Source: an uncultured Pseudomonadota bacterium
Lineage (GTDB): Bacteria > Myxococcota_A > UBA796 > JAFGLY01
Direction: 5' to 3'
DNA length: 51,836 bases
Assembly: GCA_937912125.1 (NCBI GenBank)
Contig: CALDOK010000022.1
Location: 1 to 51,836, forward strand
The notes beneath the pieces were generated by a model. It was not told the DNA's origin, did not search any database, and was given only the letters and a program-made list of their open reading frames with translations. This document shows positions 25,272 to 33,885 of the stretch, piece by piece; position 1 is the first letter of the stretch; every line of letters starts with the position of its first letter. Position numbers and translations under genes: made by a program.

Positions 25272-26204
25272 TCACTCCCCCGGCGCGAAGATCATGGGGT
25301 AGGTCACCACCACGACGCCGCCACCCTCGGGCTGTGGAAAGAGCATGCGCCGGAAGCGGCCGGCGACGCAGGTCTCGACCTCCTGGTTGTTCATGGTGCT
25401 GCTCTTGATGGCGGCCGTCGAGACCGCGCCGTCCTTGGCGATCACGAACTTCACCACGACCTTGCCGGCGAGCTGAGGCTGGTCCAGCAGCCTGCGCTGG
25501 TAGCAGTAGCGGAGGGCGCCCAGGTGCTTCTGGATCACCGCGTCGACCAGGCTCCGCTCCAGCGCGCCCAGGATGAGCGGGGCCCCGGTCTGCACGGTCA
25601 GGCTGGTTGGCGGAGGCCCGAAGCTACCGCCATAGCCGCTGGCGCCGTCCAGAGTGCCCTTGGCGCCGATCAGGCCGCCGACACCTCCGGTGAGATCCGA
25701 GTCGAGGGCGCCCGAGCCGAAGATCTCCTCGAGCTCACCGCCGGCCCGCAGGGCGCCCAGGATGCCAGCGTTCTCTGCGATCTCATCGCTGCGGGACTTT
25801 GGCCCCACCTGGATGACCGGCAGGTGGAGATCGTACATGTCGTCGCGCGCTGGATCACCGGAGGGTGCGAAGGGCGCCCGGCAGGCGTCCCAGGCTGCCT
25901 GGTCCGGCGCCCCCGCCATGCACCCGAGGGCAGCCAGCTCTTCTGGGCTGGCGCTCTCGCCGTACCAGCGCTCGCAGACGGTCACGGCATGCGGGTCGAT
26001 GGGGGGTAGATCCTCGTACAGCCGCGCATTGCCAAGGGCGGCCTCGCAGTGGGCCCGGGCCTGCTGGAGAGGCGTCGGCGGAACGCCCGCCAGCTGGCTC
26101 CACAGCCCGTGGGCCAGCTCGGAGCTATCCTCCAGCAAGCCGCCACAGGCCAGGGACGCCACCAGCGCCGGGACAGCCAGCACGACCAGGTAGCGCCGCC
26201 TCAT
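25272..26204 (-). CDS. Lipoprotein with AgmX/PglI C-terminal (TonB-like) domain
   Basis: This 310-residue protein has lipobox SLAC (C20). Residues ~40-110 contain several cysteines. Residues 141-183 hold a glycine-rich module (EIAENAGILGALRAGGEL and GGVGGLIGAKG) that also occurs in the VWA protein at 47033-49003. The C-terminal domain (about 212-308) has the AgmX/PglI pattern: LRYCYQRRLLDQPQLAGKVVVKFVI, a conserved VETCV and FPQPEGGGVVVVTYPMIF, resembling a TonB C-terminal fold. Such proteins are linked with energised envelope machines such as gliding motility. Here the anchor is a lipid, not a membrane helix, and the gene is coupled (ATGA overlap) to an ExbD-like gene. Confidence 0.85.
   Translation of the reverse strand: MRRRYLVVLAVPALVASLACGGLLEDSSELAHGLWSQLAGVPPTPLQQARAHCEAALGNARLYEDLPPIDPHAVTVCERWYGESASPEELAALGCMAGAPDQAAWDACRAPFAPSGDPARDDMYDLHLPVIQVGPKSRSDEIAENAGILGALRAGGELEEIFGSGALDSDLTGGVGGLIGAKGTLDGASGYGGSFGPPPTSLTVQTGAPLILGALERSLVDAVIQKHLGALRYCYQRRLLDQPQLAGKVVVKFVIAKDGAVSTAAIKSSTMNNQEVETCVAGRFRRMLFPQPEGGGVVVVTYPMIFAPGE
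25657..25681. repeat. 25-base segment shared with 48573-48597
   Basis: This segment is identical at all 25 positions to 48573-48597. In both places it encodes, on the reverse strand, the GGLIGAKG part of a glycine-rich module, in two otherwise unrelated genes. It reflects a shared protein module. Confidence 0.85.
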
Positions 26205-27196
26205 CGCGCACCTCTCGCCAGAATGGAGAAGGGGAACAGCTCCTCGCGGACGCTCCTCCAGGACTCCCAGGCCCCCTGCTCGGCATCCATGGGGATCCGC
26301 GGCGCCCAGCGGGCGTGGTCGAGCACACGCACGACCACCTCGTAGGGGACCTCGGGCTCCGCCACGACGATGACGCGCAGATCGTCAGGGTGCTCGGCCT
26401 TGATCAGCGCGAGCTGCCGACTGAGCTCGGCCCAGTCGTAGTCGTCCACCCCGACACAGGGGCCGCCGCTGACACAGGGCACGGTGGGGCCGGCCTCGTC
26501 GGTTTCGGGCGCCCCGTCCGGGTTCAGCACGTCGTCCGCGCCCATCAACCCCAGGCCACGGTCGCCCACCAGGACGGAGAGCATCAGCGGCGGCACCTCT
26601 TCAGGGTCGATCTGTCGCGGGGGCCCGATCCTGGGCAGGGCGCTCTCGATGGTGCGCAGCTCGTCCTGCCAGGGGTTGTGGGTGACGAACAGGAAGGTGC
26701 CGAACTGGGCCTGCCCCGCGGTGTAGAGCACCTGGCGGACCACGGAGAACGGGGTGTCACGGTCGATGCTCAGGAGCAGCTCACCTTCCCGGACGAGCTC
26801 GGGACGCTGGGCGAGCACGGCCAGGGCCTCGCGGGCCGAGGCGCCGAGCTTCTCGTCCTCGAACTTCTCGAGCAGCCGGTCGTAGAGCGCGGTGATCAAC
26901 ATGCCCCGCGTGTCGTCGTCAGGGACCACCAGCACCGGCCGCCCGTCGGCATCCTGCGCGGTCTCCAGGCGCAGCACCCGCACCCCGTCCACCGCAACAG
27001 ACTCCCGGTCCACCACCAGGTGGCAGCGCAGACGGGGAAACACCTCGGCGGTGGACTCGGGCAGGCTCAGCAGCTCGGTCCCCTGCTCGAGGGCCAGGCC
27101 GAGGCCCGGGGCCACCACCACCAGGCCGAGCACCGCGGAGGCGAACAGGCCAACACGCGGGGCGCTGCGAGCTCTTCGGACAGATGCAGGGCTCAT
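26201..27196 (-). CDS. ExbD/TolR-like protein with tandem periplasmic domains
   Basis: This 331-residue protein has one membrane helix at about 14-34 and a large periplasmic part. Residues ~55-172 read as an ExbD/TolR domain, with LLSIDRDTPFSVVRQVLYTAGQAQFGTFLFVT as the signature. Residues ~200-300 repeat the ending (LRVIVVAEPEVPYEVVVRVLDHARW), suggesting a second, diverged copy, in contrast to the single domain of ordinary ExbD (about 140 residues). The helix lacks an obvious conserved aspartate for proton use. No ExbB is adjacent. The start at ATG 27196 follows GGAGAT. The stop overlaps the AgmX-like gene, so they form a pair, perhaps an envelope complex driven from elsewhere. Confidence 0.75.
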   Translation of the reverse strand: MSPASVRRARSAPRVGLFASAVLGLVVVAPGLGLALEQGTELLSLPESTAEVFPRLRCHLVVDRESVAVDGVRVLRLETAQDADGRPVLVVPDDDTRGMLITALYDRLLEKFEDEKLGASAREALAVLAQRPELVREGELLLSIDRDTPFSVVRQVLYTAGQAQFGTFLFVTHNPWQDELRTIESALPRIGPPRQIDPEEVPPLMLSVLVGDRGLGLMGADDVLNPDGAPETDEAGPTVPCVSGGPCVGVDDYDWAELSRQLALIKAEHPDDLRVIVVAEPEVPYEVVVRVLDHARWAPRIPMDAEQGAWESWRSVREELFPFSILARGAR

Positions 27197-27279
27197 GGGA
27201 TCTCCGATGCCGATGGTGCGTTCCGACAAGCAGACCCTAATGCGCGTTCCAGGACGCCACAGGCGGAGCGTGCGATAGC

Positions 27280-28278
27280 ATGGCGGCATCATCCTGCAGT
27301 CCGAGGTCTCCCTTGATCGCAGCCACCCCCGCCCTCGCTTGGCTCTCCCTCACCCTCTGCCTGCTCTCGGCCTGCGACCCGGGCGCGTCCCCGGCGGAGG
27401 CCCCCGCCCCTGGTCCCGCCACCAGCCCGGCGCCCGCCACCAGCCCGGCGCCAGCATCGGGCACCCCACACGACAGAGCCAGAGCCCTGATCGAGGCCTC
27501 GCCCTTCGGCGGGCAGGCGGCCACCTTGACCGCCGCCCTGGGCCCCCACGTGCAGCTGATCCCCACCCGCGCCGGGATGGACAGCATCCCCGTGGGAGCC
27601 TCACGCCTGGCCGGGCGGCCCGACCTGCCCGAGGGCTTCGTGTGGCCCACCTTCGGCGACGAGCCCATGGCCCTGCTGGCCCAGATCGACCTGGCCCAGG
27701 TGAAGGCGCAGGCCCCGACCTCCGCCCTGCCGGCCAGCGGCTGGCTGTACTTCTTCTGGGCGGTGGAGAGCGGCGGCTGGGGCTACGACGCCAAAGACGT
27801 GACCAGCTTCGCCGTGCGCTACCACGACGGGCCCGTCGAGGGCCTGACGCGCACGACGCCTCCCTCCGGCCTCCCCGCACAGGCGCAGGCCTTCGAGCCC
27901 TGCAGCCTGAGCTTCGAGCGGGGGGTCTCCCTGCCGGGCTGGCAGGACCTACGCTACCCCAAGGATCTCGATCTGGAGCAGCAGCTCGAGGCCTGGTACG
28001 AGCTCTCCGTCCGCGTGATGGGCCTCGAGCCCCCCGGAGGCATCATCCACCACCTGCTGGGCCACCCCCAGCTGGTCCAGGACGACCCGCGCAGGTCCGC
28101 GGCGAGGCACCGCGGCGGCGAGCAGAGCGACTGGAACCTGCTGCTGCAGCTCGACACGGACGAGCTGGGCCCCAACTGGATGTGGGGGGATGTGGGCACT
28201 GCCTACTTCCTGATCCGCGACGAAGACCTCGAGGAGCGCCGCTTCGACAACGCTTGGCTGGTGGCCCAGTGCCACTGA
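27280..28278 (+). CDS. DUF1963 (YwqG-like) lipoprotein
   Basis: This 332-residue protein has a signal peptide and lipobox LLSAC, then a Pro/Ala linker. The remaining domain fits DUF1963: SRLAGRPDLPEGFVWPTFGDEPMALLAQIDLAQ at the start, SGWLYFFW in the middle, and the closing HHLLGHPQLVQDDPR and LLLQLDTDELGPNWMWGDVGTAYFLIRDEDL. The family has a known fold but no firm function; members are often cytoplasmic, so the lipid anchor is noteworthy. A ribosome site (GGAG) precedes the ATG at 27280. The gene is divergent from the ExbD-like gene by 83 bases. Confidence 0.85.
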   Translation: MAASSCSPRSPLIAATPALAWLSLTLCLLSACDPGASPAEAPAPGPATSPAPATSPAPASGTPHDRARALIEASPFGGQAATLTAALGPHVQLIPTRAGMDSIPVGASRLAGRPDLPEGFVWPTFGDEPMALLAQIDLAQVKAQAPTSALPASGWLYFFWAVESGGWGYDAKDVTSFAVRYHDGPVEGLTRTTPPSGLPAQAQAFEPCSLSFERGVSLPGWQDLRYPKDLDLEQQLEAWYELSVRVMGLEPPGGIIHHLLGHPQLVQDDPRRSAARHRGGEQSDWNLLLQLDTDELGPNWMWGDVGTAYFLIRDEDLEERRFDNAWLVAQCH

Positions 28279-28366
28279 CGACCCAGGGGCGGCCGGACCG
28301 ATGAGGTCGCCCCCGGCTTGCGGTCGCCCCCATCGGCTGGCATGGTTGCGGGCTTGGAGGTCCACC

Positions 28367-29131
28367 ATGCCGAGCGCTCGCCTGTCCGTCACCGCCTGCC
28401 TGCTCCTCACGGCCTGCGCCCACCCTGCCTGGCAGATCCGCGGAGCGGGCTTGGCGGGCATCGCGGGCGGGGACCTCGTGCGCGCCTGCCGTGACGGGCA
28501 AGCCGAGGACTGCCAGGCCCTGGCCGAGAGCCTGGAGCAGGCCCACGCCGACGAACCTGCCCAGCGCGAGGCCATCTACCTGCTGCGGCTACAGGGCTGC
28601 GAACAGGGCCACGCGGTGGCCTGCAGAGTGCTCGGCTACAACCACGTCTACGGCCAGGGACCCAACCTGGATCCCGCGCGCAGCCAGGCCGCCCTGGTGC
28701 AGGCCTGCCAGGCCGGGCAACCCAGCCCGTGCCACGTGGCCGGCTCCACCCTGGACGAAGGCCGCTTGGGCGAGGTGGACGAGAAGGGCGCCTACCGGCT
28801 CTTCGTGAAGGGCTGCGAGCAGGACGAACCATCCAGCTGCGCCTGGGTCGGCCTGAAGCTCGAGTTCGGCCGAGGAGCCCCCCTGGACCGCGGCAAGGCC
28901 TTCACGTTCTTCGACAAGGCCTGCTCCCTGGGCGAGCGAGAGGTGGGCTGCTTCAACACCGCCCTGCACCTGGCCGAGCGCCCAGAGGAAGACCAGGACC
29001 CAGGGCGGGTCGTCGAGCTGATGCAGCAGGCCTGCGACGCCGGCAACCAGACCGCCTGTGAGAACGTGGAGATCCTGCGGTCACAGGCCCAGGAGCCCAC
29101 CGAGGTCGAGTTCGAGCACATCCCGGAGTAG
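28367..29131 (+). CDS. Sel1-repeat lipoprotein
   Basis: This 254-residue protein starts at ATG 28367 behind a strong ribosome site (GGAGG), and the lipobox LLTAC follows a short signal peptide. The mature part consists of Sel1-like helical repeats with cysteines at regular places (GCEQGHAVACRVLGYNHVYGQG, FVKGCEQDEPSSCAWVGLKLEFGRG, ACSLGEREVGCFNTALHLAE, ACDAGNQTACENVE). Such cysteine-containing repeats, as in the Hcp-type proteins, usually form one disulfide per repeat. The protein is probably a periplasmic scaffold; the partner is not known. It is transcribed in the same direction as the DUF1963 gene, 88 bases downstream. Confidence 0.85.
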   Translation: MPSARLSVTACLLLTACAHPAWQIRGAGLAGIAGGDLVRACRDGQAEDCQALAESLEQAHADEPAQREAIYLLRLQGCEQGHAVACRVLGYNHVYGQGPNLDPARSQAALVQACQAGQPSPCHVAGSTLDEGRLGEVDEKGAYRLFVKGCEQDEPSSCAWVGLKLEFGRGAPLDRGKAFTFFDKACSLGEREVGCFNTALHLAERPEEDQDPGRVVELMQQACDAGNQTACENVEILRSQAQEPTEVEFEHIPE

Positions 29132-29150
29132 GCCGAGCGCTGGCCCAGCC

Positions 29151-29456
29151 CTACCAGCGCAGCAGCTTGCCCACGCGGTTCATCAGCCAGCCGAGCCAGC
29201 TCAGGCCACCGAAGCAGACGCAGAGCACGCCGGTGCCGATGACGGTGTGGCTCTGGTCCAGGGTGAGCCCCTTGGCGGCGCCCATCATGAACAGCGCCAA
29301 GGCGATGGCGCAGGCCAGCCCGAACACCACGGCCAGCAGGCCGCCGTTGACGATCATGACCTTGCGGATGGCGCCGCGATGGGCCTTGGGCAGCCCGCTG
29401 AAGCGCTGTTGGTAGGCAGCCGCGATGCGTGACTCGAGGGGGAGCTTGGTGGTCAT
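29151..29456 (-). CDS. Small membrane protein with two helices
   Basis: This 101-residue protein starts at ATG 29456 behind GGAGAAG. An amphipathic N-terminal region (SRIAAAYQQRFSGLPKAHRGAIRKVMIVN) is followed by hydrophobic segments at about 38-60 and 70-90, and a basic end (MNRVGKLLRW). There is no lipobox. No family is recognised. It is convergent with the Sel1 gene, 19 bases apart, and divergent from the LRR gene. Confidence 0.7.
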   Translation of the reverse strand: MTTKLPLESRIAAAYQQRFSGLPKAHRGAIRKVMIVNGGLLAVVFGLACAIALALFMMGAAKGLTLDQSHTVIGTGVLCVCFGGLSWLGWLMNRVGKLLRW

Positions 29457-29614
29457 GGGGCTTCTCCAGCGCGGCGCACGTATCAAGAAAGCTCCCACTC
29501 CACCCGCCATCCCGTGCGCACTCCAGCAGGGAGCCGGGATCCGCCGGCAGCGGGCGCCCTGAAGACACCGCCGCGCGGCCGCCCGGGCCCTGGAGCTTCT
29601 GCTACCATCGCGCC

Positions 29615-30835
29615 ATGAACCTCACAGCACTCGCCAAGGCACAGCCCTCCCCAGCTGCGTGGTCCGAGCTCACCGCAGCCCTCGACCAGAAGCGTCCGTC
29701 CAGCCACCAGGTCTCCGCCCTGAGCCGCCTGCTGCGGGACTGGCCGCCGTGGATGCGCGTCTTCCCCGTCCCGTGGTTCAGCGCGGTGGCCGAGGGCTCG
29801 CACCAGCCCTGGTACGCGCTGGCCACCGACGTGGACGTGGGCCACTGGGCCTACACCCTGCACTCCCCCGGGGCCTACAGCCACGAGATGGCGCCGGGCT
29901 ACGAACTCGACAAGGCCCTGGCGGCCTTCGCCGACAGCCCAGCCATGGCGGGGGTGCGGCGCATCCGGACCTGCCACGAGGGCGGCACCAGCCTGCTCGC
30001 CCACGCCGACCGCCTGCTGGACATCGCGCTGGTGGCCGAGGTCCGTGAACCCACGGTGCGGACCCTGATCGATGCCCCATGGACCTCGAGCCTCCACAGC
30101 CTGGTCGCCGAGAACCGAGACCGGGACGTGCCGGCGGCGCTGTGGCCGGAGCTAGCGGGTCGCTTCCAGGCGCTGCGCGAGCTGCGGCTGCGGTCGGTGG
30201 ACTGCCACGCAGACTTCGTACGGGCGCTGTTCGACAACCGTCGCGTGAAGCTCGAGCGGCTGGTCCTGTCGAGCCTGCGCCTGGGCGACGAAGGCGTCGA
30301 AGCGCTGCTGGCGGGCAAGCCCAGGAAGCTCGAGGAGCTCACCCTCTGGGGCCCGGGCCCCAGCGCCGAGACCCTCGTGCGGCTGGTGCAGCACTCCACC
30401 CTGCGCACGCTCCGGAGCCTGAGCCTCCAGTCTCAGCGCGCCGGCGACAGCCTCGCCATCGCCCTGTCGGAGTCCCCCACCATGGACGATCTGGAGCAGC
30501 TCGATCTGCGCGGCAACGGGCTGACGGACGGCGGGGTGGCGATGCTGGTCATGTCCCGCCGAGCCAGCCGGCTGCGCTCCCTCACCCTGCGAGGCAACCC
30601 CTTCTCCGACGTGGGCGCCCGGGCCATCGCCCGCTCCCCCCACCTCTCCAAGCTCGAGCACCTGAACATCCGGGAGGCCAATATTGGCCCCCAGGGGCTT
30701 CGGGCGCTGATGGAGTCCGACACGCTGCCCGCGCTGAAGGTCGTGAACATCATGCACAACCCCGGCGCCGAGGTGATGCGGACCAAGCTCGAGGCCCGCT
30801 TCGAGCGCATCATCGACGTGAGCGCTCGCGGCTAG
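29615..30835 (+). CDS. Leucine-rich repeat protein
   Basis: This 406-residue protein lacks a signal peptide. The first half holds an aromatic-rich region (WPPWMRVFPVPWFSAVAEG). From about residue 195 it has leucine-rich repeats of the ribonuclease-inhibitor type: LRELRLRSVDC, LERLVLSSLRLGDEGVEALL, LEELTLWGPGPSAETLVRLV, LEQLDLRGNGLTDGGVAML, LRSLTLRGNPFSDVGARAIA, LEHLNIREANIGPQGLRAL. The repeats should bind a protein. The N-terminal half followed by LRR is common in myxobacterial and planctomycete gene sets with unknown roles. It overlaps the end of the convergent caspase gene by four bases. Confidence 0.85.
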   Translation: MNLTALAKAQPSPAAWSELTAALDQKRPSSHQVSALSRLLRDWPPWMRVFPVPWFSAVAEGSHQPWYALATDVDVGHWAYTLHSPGAYSHEMAPGYELDKALAAFADSPAMAGVRRIRTCHEGGTSLLAHADRLLDIALVAEVREPTVRTLIDAPWTSSLHSLVAENRDRDVPAALWPELAGRFQALRELRLRSVDCHADFVRALFDNRRVKLERLVLSSLRLGDEGVEALLAGKPRKLEELTLWGPGPSAETLVRLVQHSTLRTLRSLSLQSQRAGDSLAIALSESPTMDDLEQLDLRGNGLTDGGVAMLVMSRRASRLRSLTLRGNPFSDVGARAIARSPHLSKLEHLNIREANIGPQGLRALMESDTLPALKVVNIMHNPGAEVMRTKLEARFERIIDVSARG

Positions 30836-32412
30836 AACCGCCCCCCGATCACCATGCTCACGCTGCCAGCCCAGCTGTGGTGCCACTCACCGGCATCGGT
30901 GTACCAGAGATAGCCACCGCTGACGGCCAGGCGGGCCATGCTCGGGTAGCTGGGCAGCCAGCACAGGGAGAGGACCGGCTGAGGCGACAGCGAGGCCGCC
31001 AGCAGGTGGCGCTGGCCATCGGCCAGGGGATCGTCCGCGAACCAGCGGCCGTCGGTGTCGCTCTGCAGCAGGTAGGCATGCAGGTCGAGCCCGCCCCGGA
31101 CCTGCCAGGTGCCGTAGCGGATGGGGTGCTCCAGGGTCAGCCCTCCCTCGAGCAGCGGCCGAGGCCAGCGCACCATGGCGGCCCCGTGCAGGATGGTCTC
31201 CCAGCCGTGGCCGGGGAAGCGGGGGAGGTGGATCTCCGCCCGCCCCGTGGGGCCGTCGGGCATGGGATCGCCGATGGCGGAGAAGCCGAAGCCAGTGGCG
31301 AAGCGCACGTGGTCCTGGTGCAGGAGCTTGCGGGCGTCCAGGCGCTGGCCCTCGCTCAAGGCTAGGCGCTGCCGTGCGACCACCCGGCCGTCGGCGTCCT
31401 CGAGGGTGACCATGTGCTGGCCGGGGGGCACCACCACCTGACCGGGAAGCTCGCCCTTGACGAAGCCGTCGATGAACACGACCAGCCCCGCCAGGCTGTC
31501 CTGGTAGGAGGCGAGCAAGCCCTGGCCCTGCTGGCTGCGCTCGCCGGACAGCACCACCGGGTCGGCCCCGGTGATCTCGGCCCGAGCGTAGGCCCGCTGG
31601 GTTCCCTCGGTGAAGTCCCAGGTGGCCCCGCGAGCGTGGTCGTGGGCCTCGGTGACCGTGACCGCGCCGTCGCCGTCGAGGTCGCCTTCCTCCAGCGCTT
31701 CGAGGAAGAAGTGGGTGTAGATGTCATGGCCCAGCTCGGGGGACTCCCGGGCCACCTCGTTCCAGGCGCAGACCCCGATGACCACCACCGCCTCGCTCAC
31801 CTCCCGCAGGGCGGGCACCGCGGGCGCGCCCTTGGCGCCTTCCATGGCCGCGGCCATGTCGGGGGTCAGCACGGACTTGCCCTGGCCGGAGTGGCAGGTG
31901 GCCAGCAGCAGCACCTTGCGCTTGCTGGGCAGCTCCTCGAGCCAGCCCAGCACCTCGTCGTGGGCCAGGCCGGTGCCCCGCACGTCGTCCAGGCGGGTGT
32001 CGGCCAGCACCAGGTACTGGTCGAGGTGGTCGCCGTGCCCCTGTGCGAGGGTGCCGTGGGTGGAGAAGTAGACGAAGACGGTGTCGTCGGCCGAGACCAC
32101 CCGCCGCTCGAGGGCGTCCATGGCCGCCAGCACGCCAGCGCGGGAGCTGTCCCCCGGCGCAGTCAGGCTGATCACCTCGTCGAAGTGCCCCCGCTCGGGG
32201 TCCAGCAGCACCTCCTCGAGGGCCGAGACGTCCTTGCTGGCGTAGCGCAGATCGGCGTAGCCGCCGCCGAAGCTCTCCGGCCCCACCAGCAGGGCCAGGC
32301 GCCGGCCGCGGAACAGGGCCTCGGCCTCCTGGCTGTCCACCGCCTCGGCCGGGATCACCCGGGGCCCGGCCAGCGCCAGGCCGGCCGAGAGCAGCGGCCC
32401 CCAGAAGATCAC
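30832..32412 (-). CDS. Exported caspase-like (peptidase C14) protein with EF-hand motif, PEGA-like domain and C-terminal barrel
   Basis: This 526-residue protein begins with GTG in overlap with the anti-sigma gene (GTGA) and has a signal peptide (cleavage around residue 25). The caspase-type domain contains the dyad H119 (YFSTHG) and C173 (ATCHSGQ). Residues 244-255 form a canonical EF-hand-type loop, DLDGDGAVTVTE, the usual calcium-dependent element in prokaryotic proteins. Residues ~310-365 look like a PEGA domain (FVKGELPGQVVVPPGQHMVTLED). The remainder reads as beta-strands and ends SMVIGGRF, with the terminal aromatic residue typical of outer-membrane barrels. The protein may be an outer-membrane-anchored protease, possibly calcium-controlled. 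It is third in the ECF/anti-sigma operon. Confidence 0.85.
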   Translation of the reverse strand: MIFWGPLLSAGLALAGPRVIPAEAVDSQEAEALFRGRRLALLVGPESFGGGYADLRYASKDVSALEEVLLDPERGHFDEVISLTAPGDSSRAGVLAAMDALERRVVSADDTVFVYFSTHGTLAQGHGDHLDQYLVLADTRLDDVRGTGLAHDEVLGWLEELPSKRKVLLLATCHSGQGKSVLTPDMAAAMEGAKGAPAVPALREVSEAVVVIGVCAWNEVARESPELGHDIYTHFFLEALEEGDLDGDGAVTVTEAHDHARGATWDFTEGTQRAYARAEITGADPVVLSGERSQQGQGLLASYQDSLAGLVVFIDGFVKGELPGQVVVPPGQHMVTLEDADGRVVARQRLALSEGQRLDARKLLHQDHVRFATGFGFSAIGDPMPDGPTGRAEIHLPRFPGHGWETILHGAAMVRWPRPLLEGGLTLEHPIRYGTWQVRGGLDLHAYLLQSDTDGRWFADDPLADGQRHLLAASLSPQPVLSLCWLPSYPSMARLAVSGGYLWYTDAGEWHHSWAGSVSMVIGGRF

Positions 32413-33239
32413 GGGGCGACCTCGAGCTTCAGGATGTCGTAGGCCACCCAGTCGCGGGGCTCACCGGCCTGCCAGGGCCGCACCACCTCGCTGGTGGCGT
32501 CCACCGGCAGCGCCGCCGCCGCCGCGACCACCGTGATGGCGCCCTGCATGTCGGCGAGATCGAGCACCACCCAGCCCCCCTCGGCCCCCACGCGCTGGCT
32601 GCCCGCAGGCTGCAGCGACGGCACAGCGTCGGGGGCCGGGGCCAGCTGGGTGACGGCGCCTGCAGCGTCCACCACGAACAGGTAGCGAGCCGCCAGGCGG
32701 TCGGCCTCGAGCTCGAAGAGCAGGAAGGCGTCCTTGGCCAGGGTCTCGCCTTGCTGGACCCGGCGGTCGAGCTCGATGCTGCCGGCCACGTCGCGGCCGA
32801 TGACCACCCGCAGCTCGAGCCGCGGGGGAGCCGGCACGACCTCACCGTCGCCGGGGCCCTTGACCCCATCGTAGGGCTGCGGGAGCTGGAAGAACAACAG
32901 CAACGCCGCCGCCATGGCGATCACGACCCCACCGGCCGCGGGCAAGCGCCAGCGGGACCTAGGGGCGAGCGGCACCTGTCGAGCGGGCATGTCGGCCTGG
33001 ACGCTCTGCCACAGGGCCGCCCGCTCCAAGCTGCTCAAGGGCTGCTCCACGGGCTCGTCCAGACCAACCTCGGCCTCGCAGAGCCTCAGCAGGCCGTCGA
33101 GATCGACGCTGTGCTCCATCAACGCCTGCTCACAGCGCTCGCAAGGCTCGGCCAGGTGCTCCCGGATCCGCCGGGCGTCGTCGGGCTCGAGGCTGCCATC
33201 CAGGATGGCGTCGATCACCGTGGCGTCGAGGTGGATCAT
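32409..33239 (-). CDS. Zinc-finger anti-sigma factor with extracytoplasmic domain
   Basis: This 276-residue protein opens with a cytoplasmic region containing H28, C33 and C36 (HLAEPCERC), resembling the zinc-binding anti-sigma motif, here with four rather than three residues between His and the first Cys. One membrane helix at about 100-118 (AAGGVVIAMAAALLLFFQL) is followed by an extracytoplasmic domain of about 155 residues with a beta-rich sensor-like character (LELRVVIGRDVAGSIELDRR). It starts in overlap with the sigma-factor stop (ATGA), so both would be made in step. It should hold the sigma factor inactive until an envelope signal arrives. Confidence 0.85.
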   Translation of the reverse strand: MIHLDATVIDAILDGSLEPDDARRIREHLAEPCERCEQALMEHSVDLDGLLRLCEAEVGLDEPVEQPLSSLERAALWQSVQADMPARQVPLAPRSRWRLPAAGGVVIAMAAALLLFFQLPQPYDGVKGPGDGEVVPAPPRLELRVVIGRDVAGSIELDRRVQQGETLAKDAFLLFELEADRLAARYLFVVDAAGAVTQLAPAPDAVPSLQPAGSQRVGAEGGWVVLDLADMQGAITVVAAAAALPVDATSEVVRPWQAGEPRDWVAYDILKLEVAP

Positions 33240-33805
33240 GATCCTTCCTCCTCGAGGGCGGCCGCCAGGCGGCCCATCATGCGCAGCTTGGCCCAGGCGC
33301 GGAAGCGCATCAGGCGGGTGGTCACGGCGGTGCGGGACAGGCCCAGCCGCGCCGCGATCTCGTCGGTGGTGTGGGGGGGCTCGCGGTAGAAGAGCAGGGC
33401 CGCTTCACGCAGCTTGGGATCGGGACAGGCGTCGATCACCTCGGCCACGATGCGCTGGGAGCGCTCACCCCGGGCCGCGGCAGGGCGGGGCTCGTGGGCG
33501 ACCCGCTCCATGGCTGCCGCTTCCCGCTGGCGGTGCTCGATCCAGCGCAGGCAGCAGCGCCGGGTAGTGGTCATCAACCACTTGGGGAAGGCCTGGCCGT
33601 CGCGCAGCTCGGGCAGGGCCGTGAAGGCCCGCACAAAGGCCTCCTGCGTCAGATCCTGCGCCGCCTCGCGGTCGCCGCGACAGAAGCGCAGGCAGAAGCC
33701 GAACACCTGGTCCACGTGCTGCTCGTACAGCGCGCGCTGAGCCGCCGCGTCCCCCTGACGGGCGCGCGCGACGATCAGGGGGATGGGGACAGGCTGGGAG
33801 GGCAT
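33236..33805 (-). CDS. ECF-type RNA polymerase sigma factor (first of operon)
   Basis: This 189-residue protein shows sigma-70 region 2 (AAQRALYEQHVDQVFGFCLRFCRGDREAAQDLTQEAFVRAF, with the DLTQE motif) and region 4 (CPDPKLREAALLFYREPPHTTDEIAARLGLSRTAVTTRLMRFRAW). Length and order fit ECF factors. Start ATG 33805 was chosen by family length; a GTG at 33889 in the same frame would add 28 residues. The start is immediately preceded by a long inverted repeat and there is no obvious Shine-Dalgarno site, which makes translational control by structure possible. Anti-sigma and caspase genes follow with four-base overlaps. Confidence 0.9.
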   Translation of the reverse strand: MPSQPVPIPLIVARARQGDAAAQRALYEQHVDQVFGFCLRFCRGDREAAQDLTQEAFVRAFTALPELRDGQAFPKWLMTTTRRCCLRWIEHRQREAAAMERVAHEPRPAAARGERSQRIVAEVIDACPDPKLREAALLFYREPPHTTDEIAARLGLSRTAVTTRLMRFRAWAKLRMMGRLAAALEEEGS

Positions 33806-33808
33806 GGA

Positions 33809-33885
33809 CAGCGGTGATGCGAGGTTCCAGTGGCCGAAAAAATGGACACCGAAGAAGCTCGACACCGGGACCTCGCATACCGCTG
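33809..33885 (-). promoter_or_regulatory. Long inverted repeat at the ECF sigma-factor start
   Basis: Arms at 33809-33828 (20 bases) and 33867-33885 (19 bases) are complementary apart from one bulged base and one mismatch; 38 bases separate them. On the mRNA the 3' arm would end four bases before the ATG at 33805 and cover the ribosome site. A third partial copy of the arm core (ACCTCGCA) lies at 33894-33901, in direct orientation to the second. The elements could be a translational stem-loop, or two or three operator half-sites. Confidence 0.55.

Noticed and set aside
28339..28356. TGGCATGG...TTGC as sigma-54 promoter before the Sel1 gene
   Set aside because: The two blocks are three bases too close to satisfy the fixed -24/-12 spacing.
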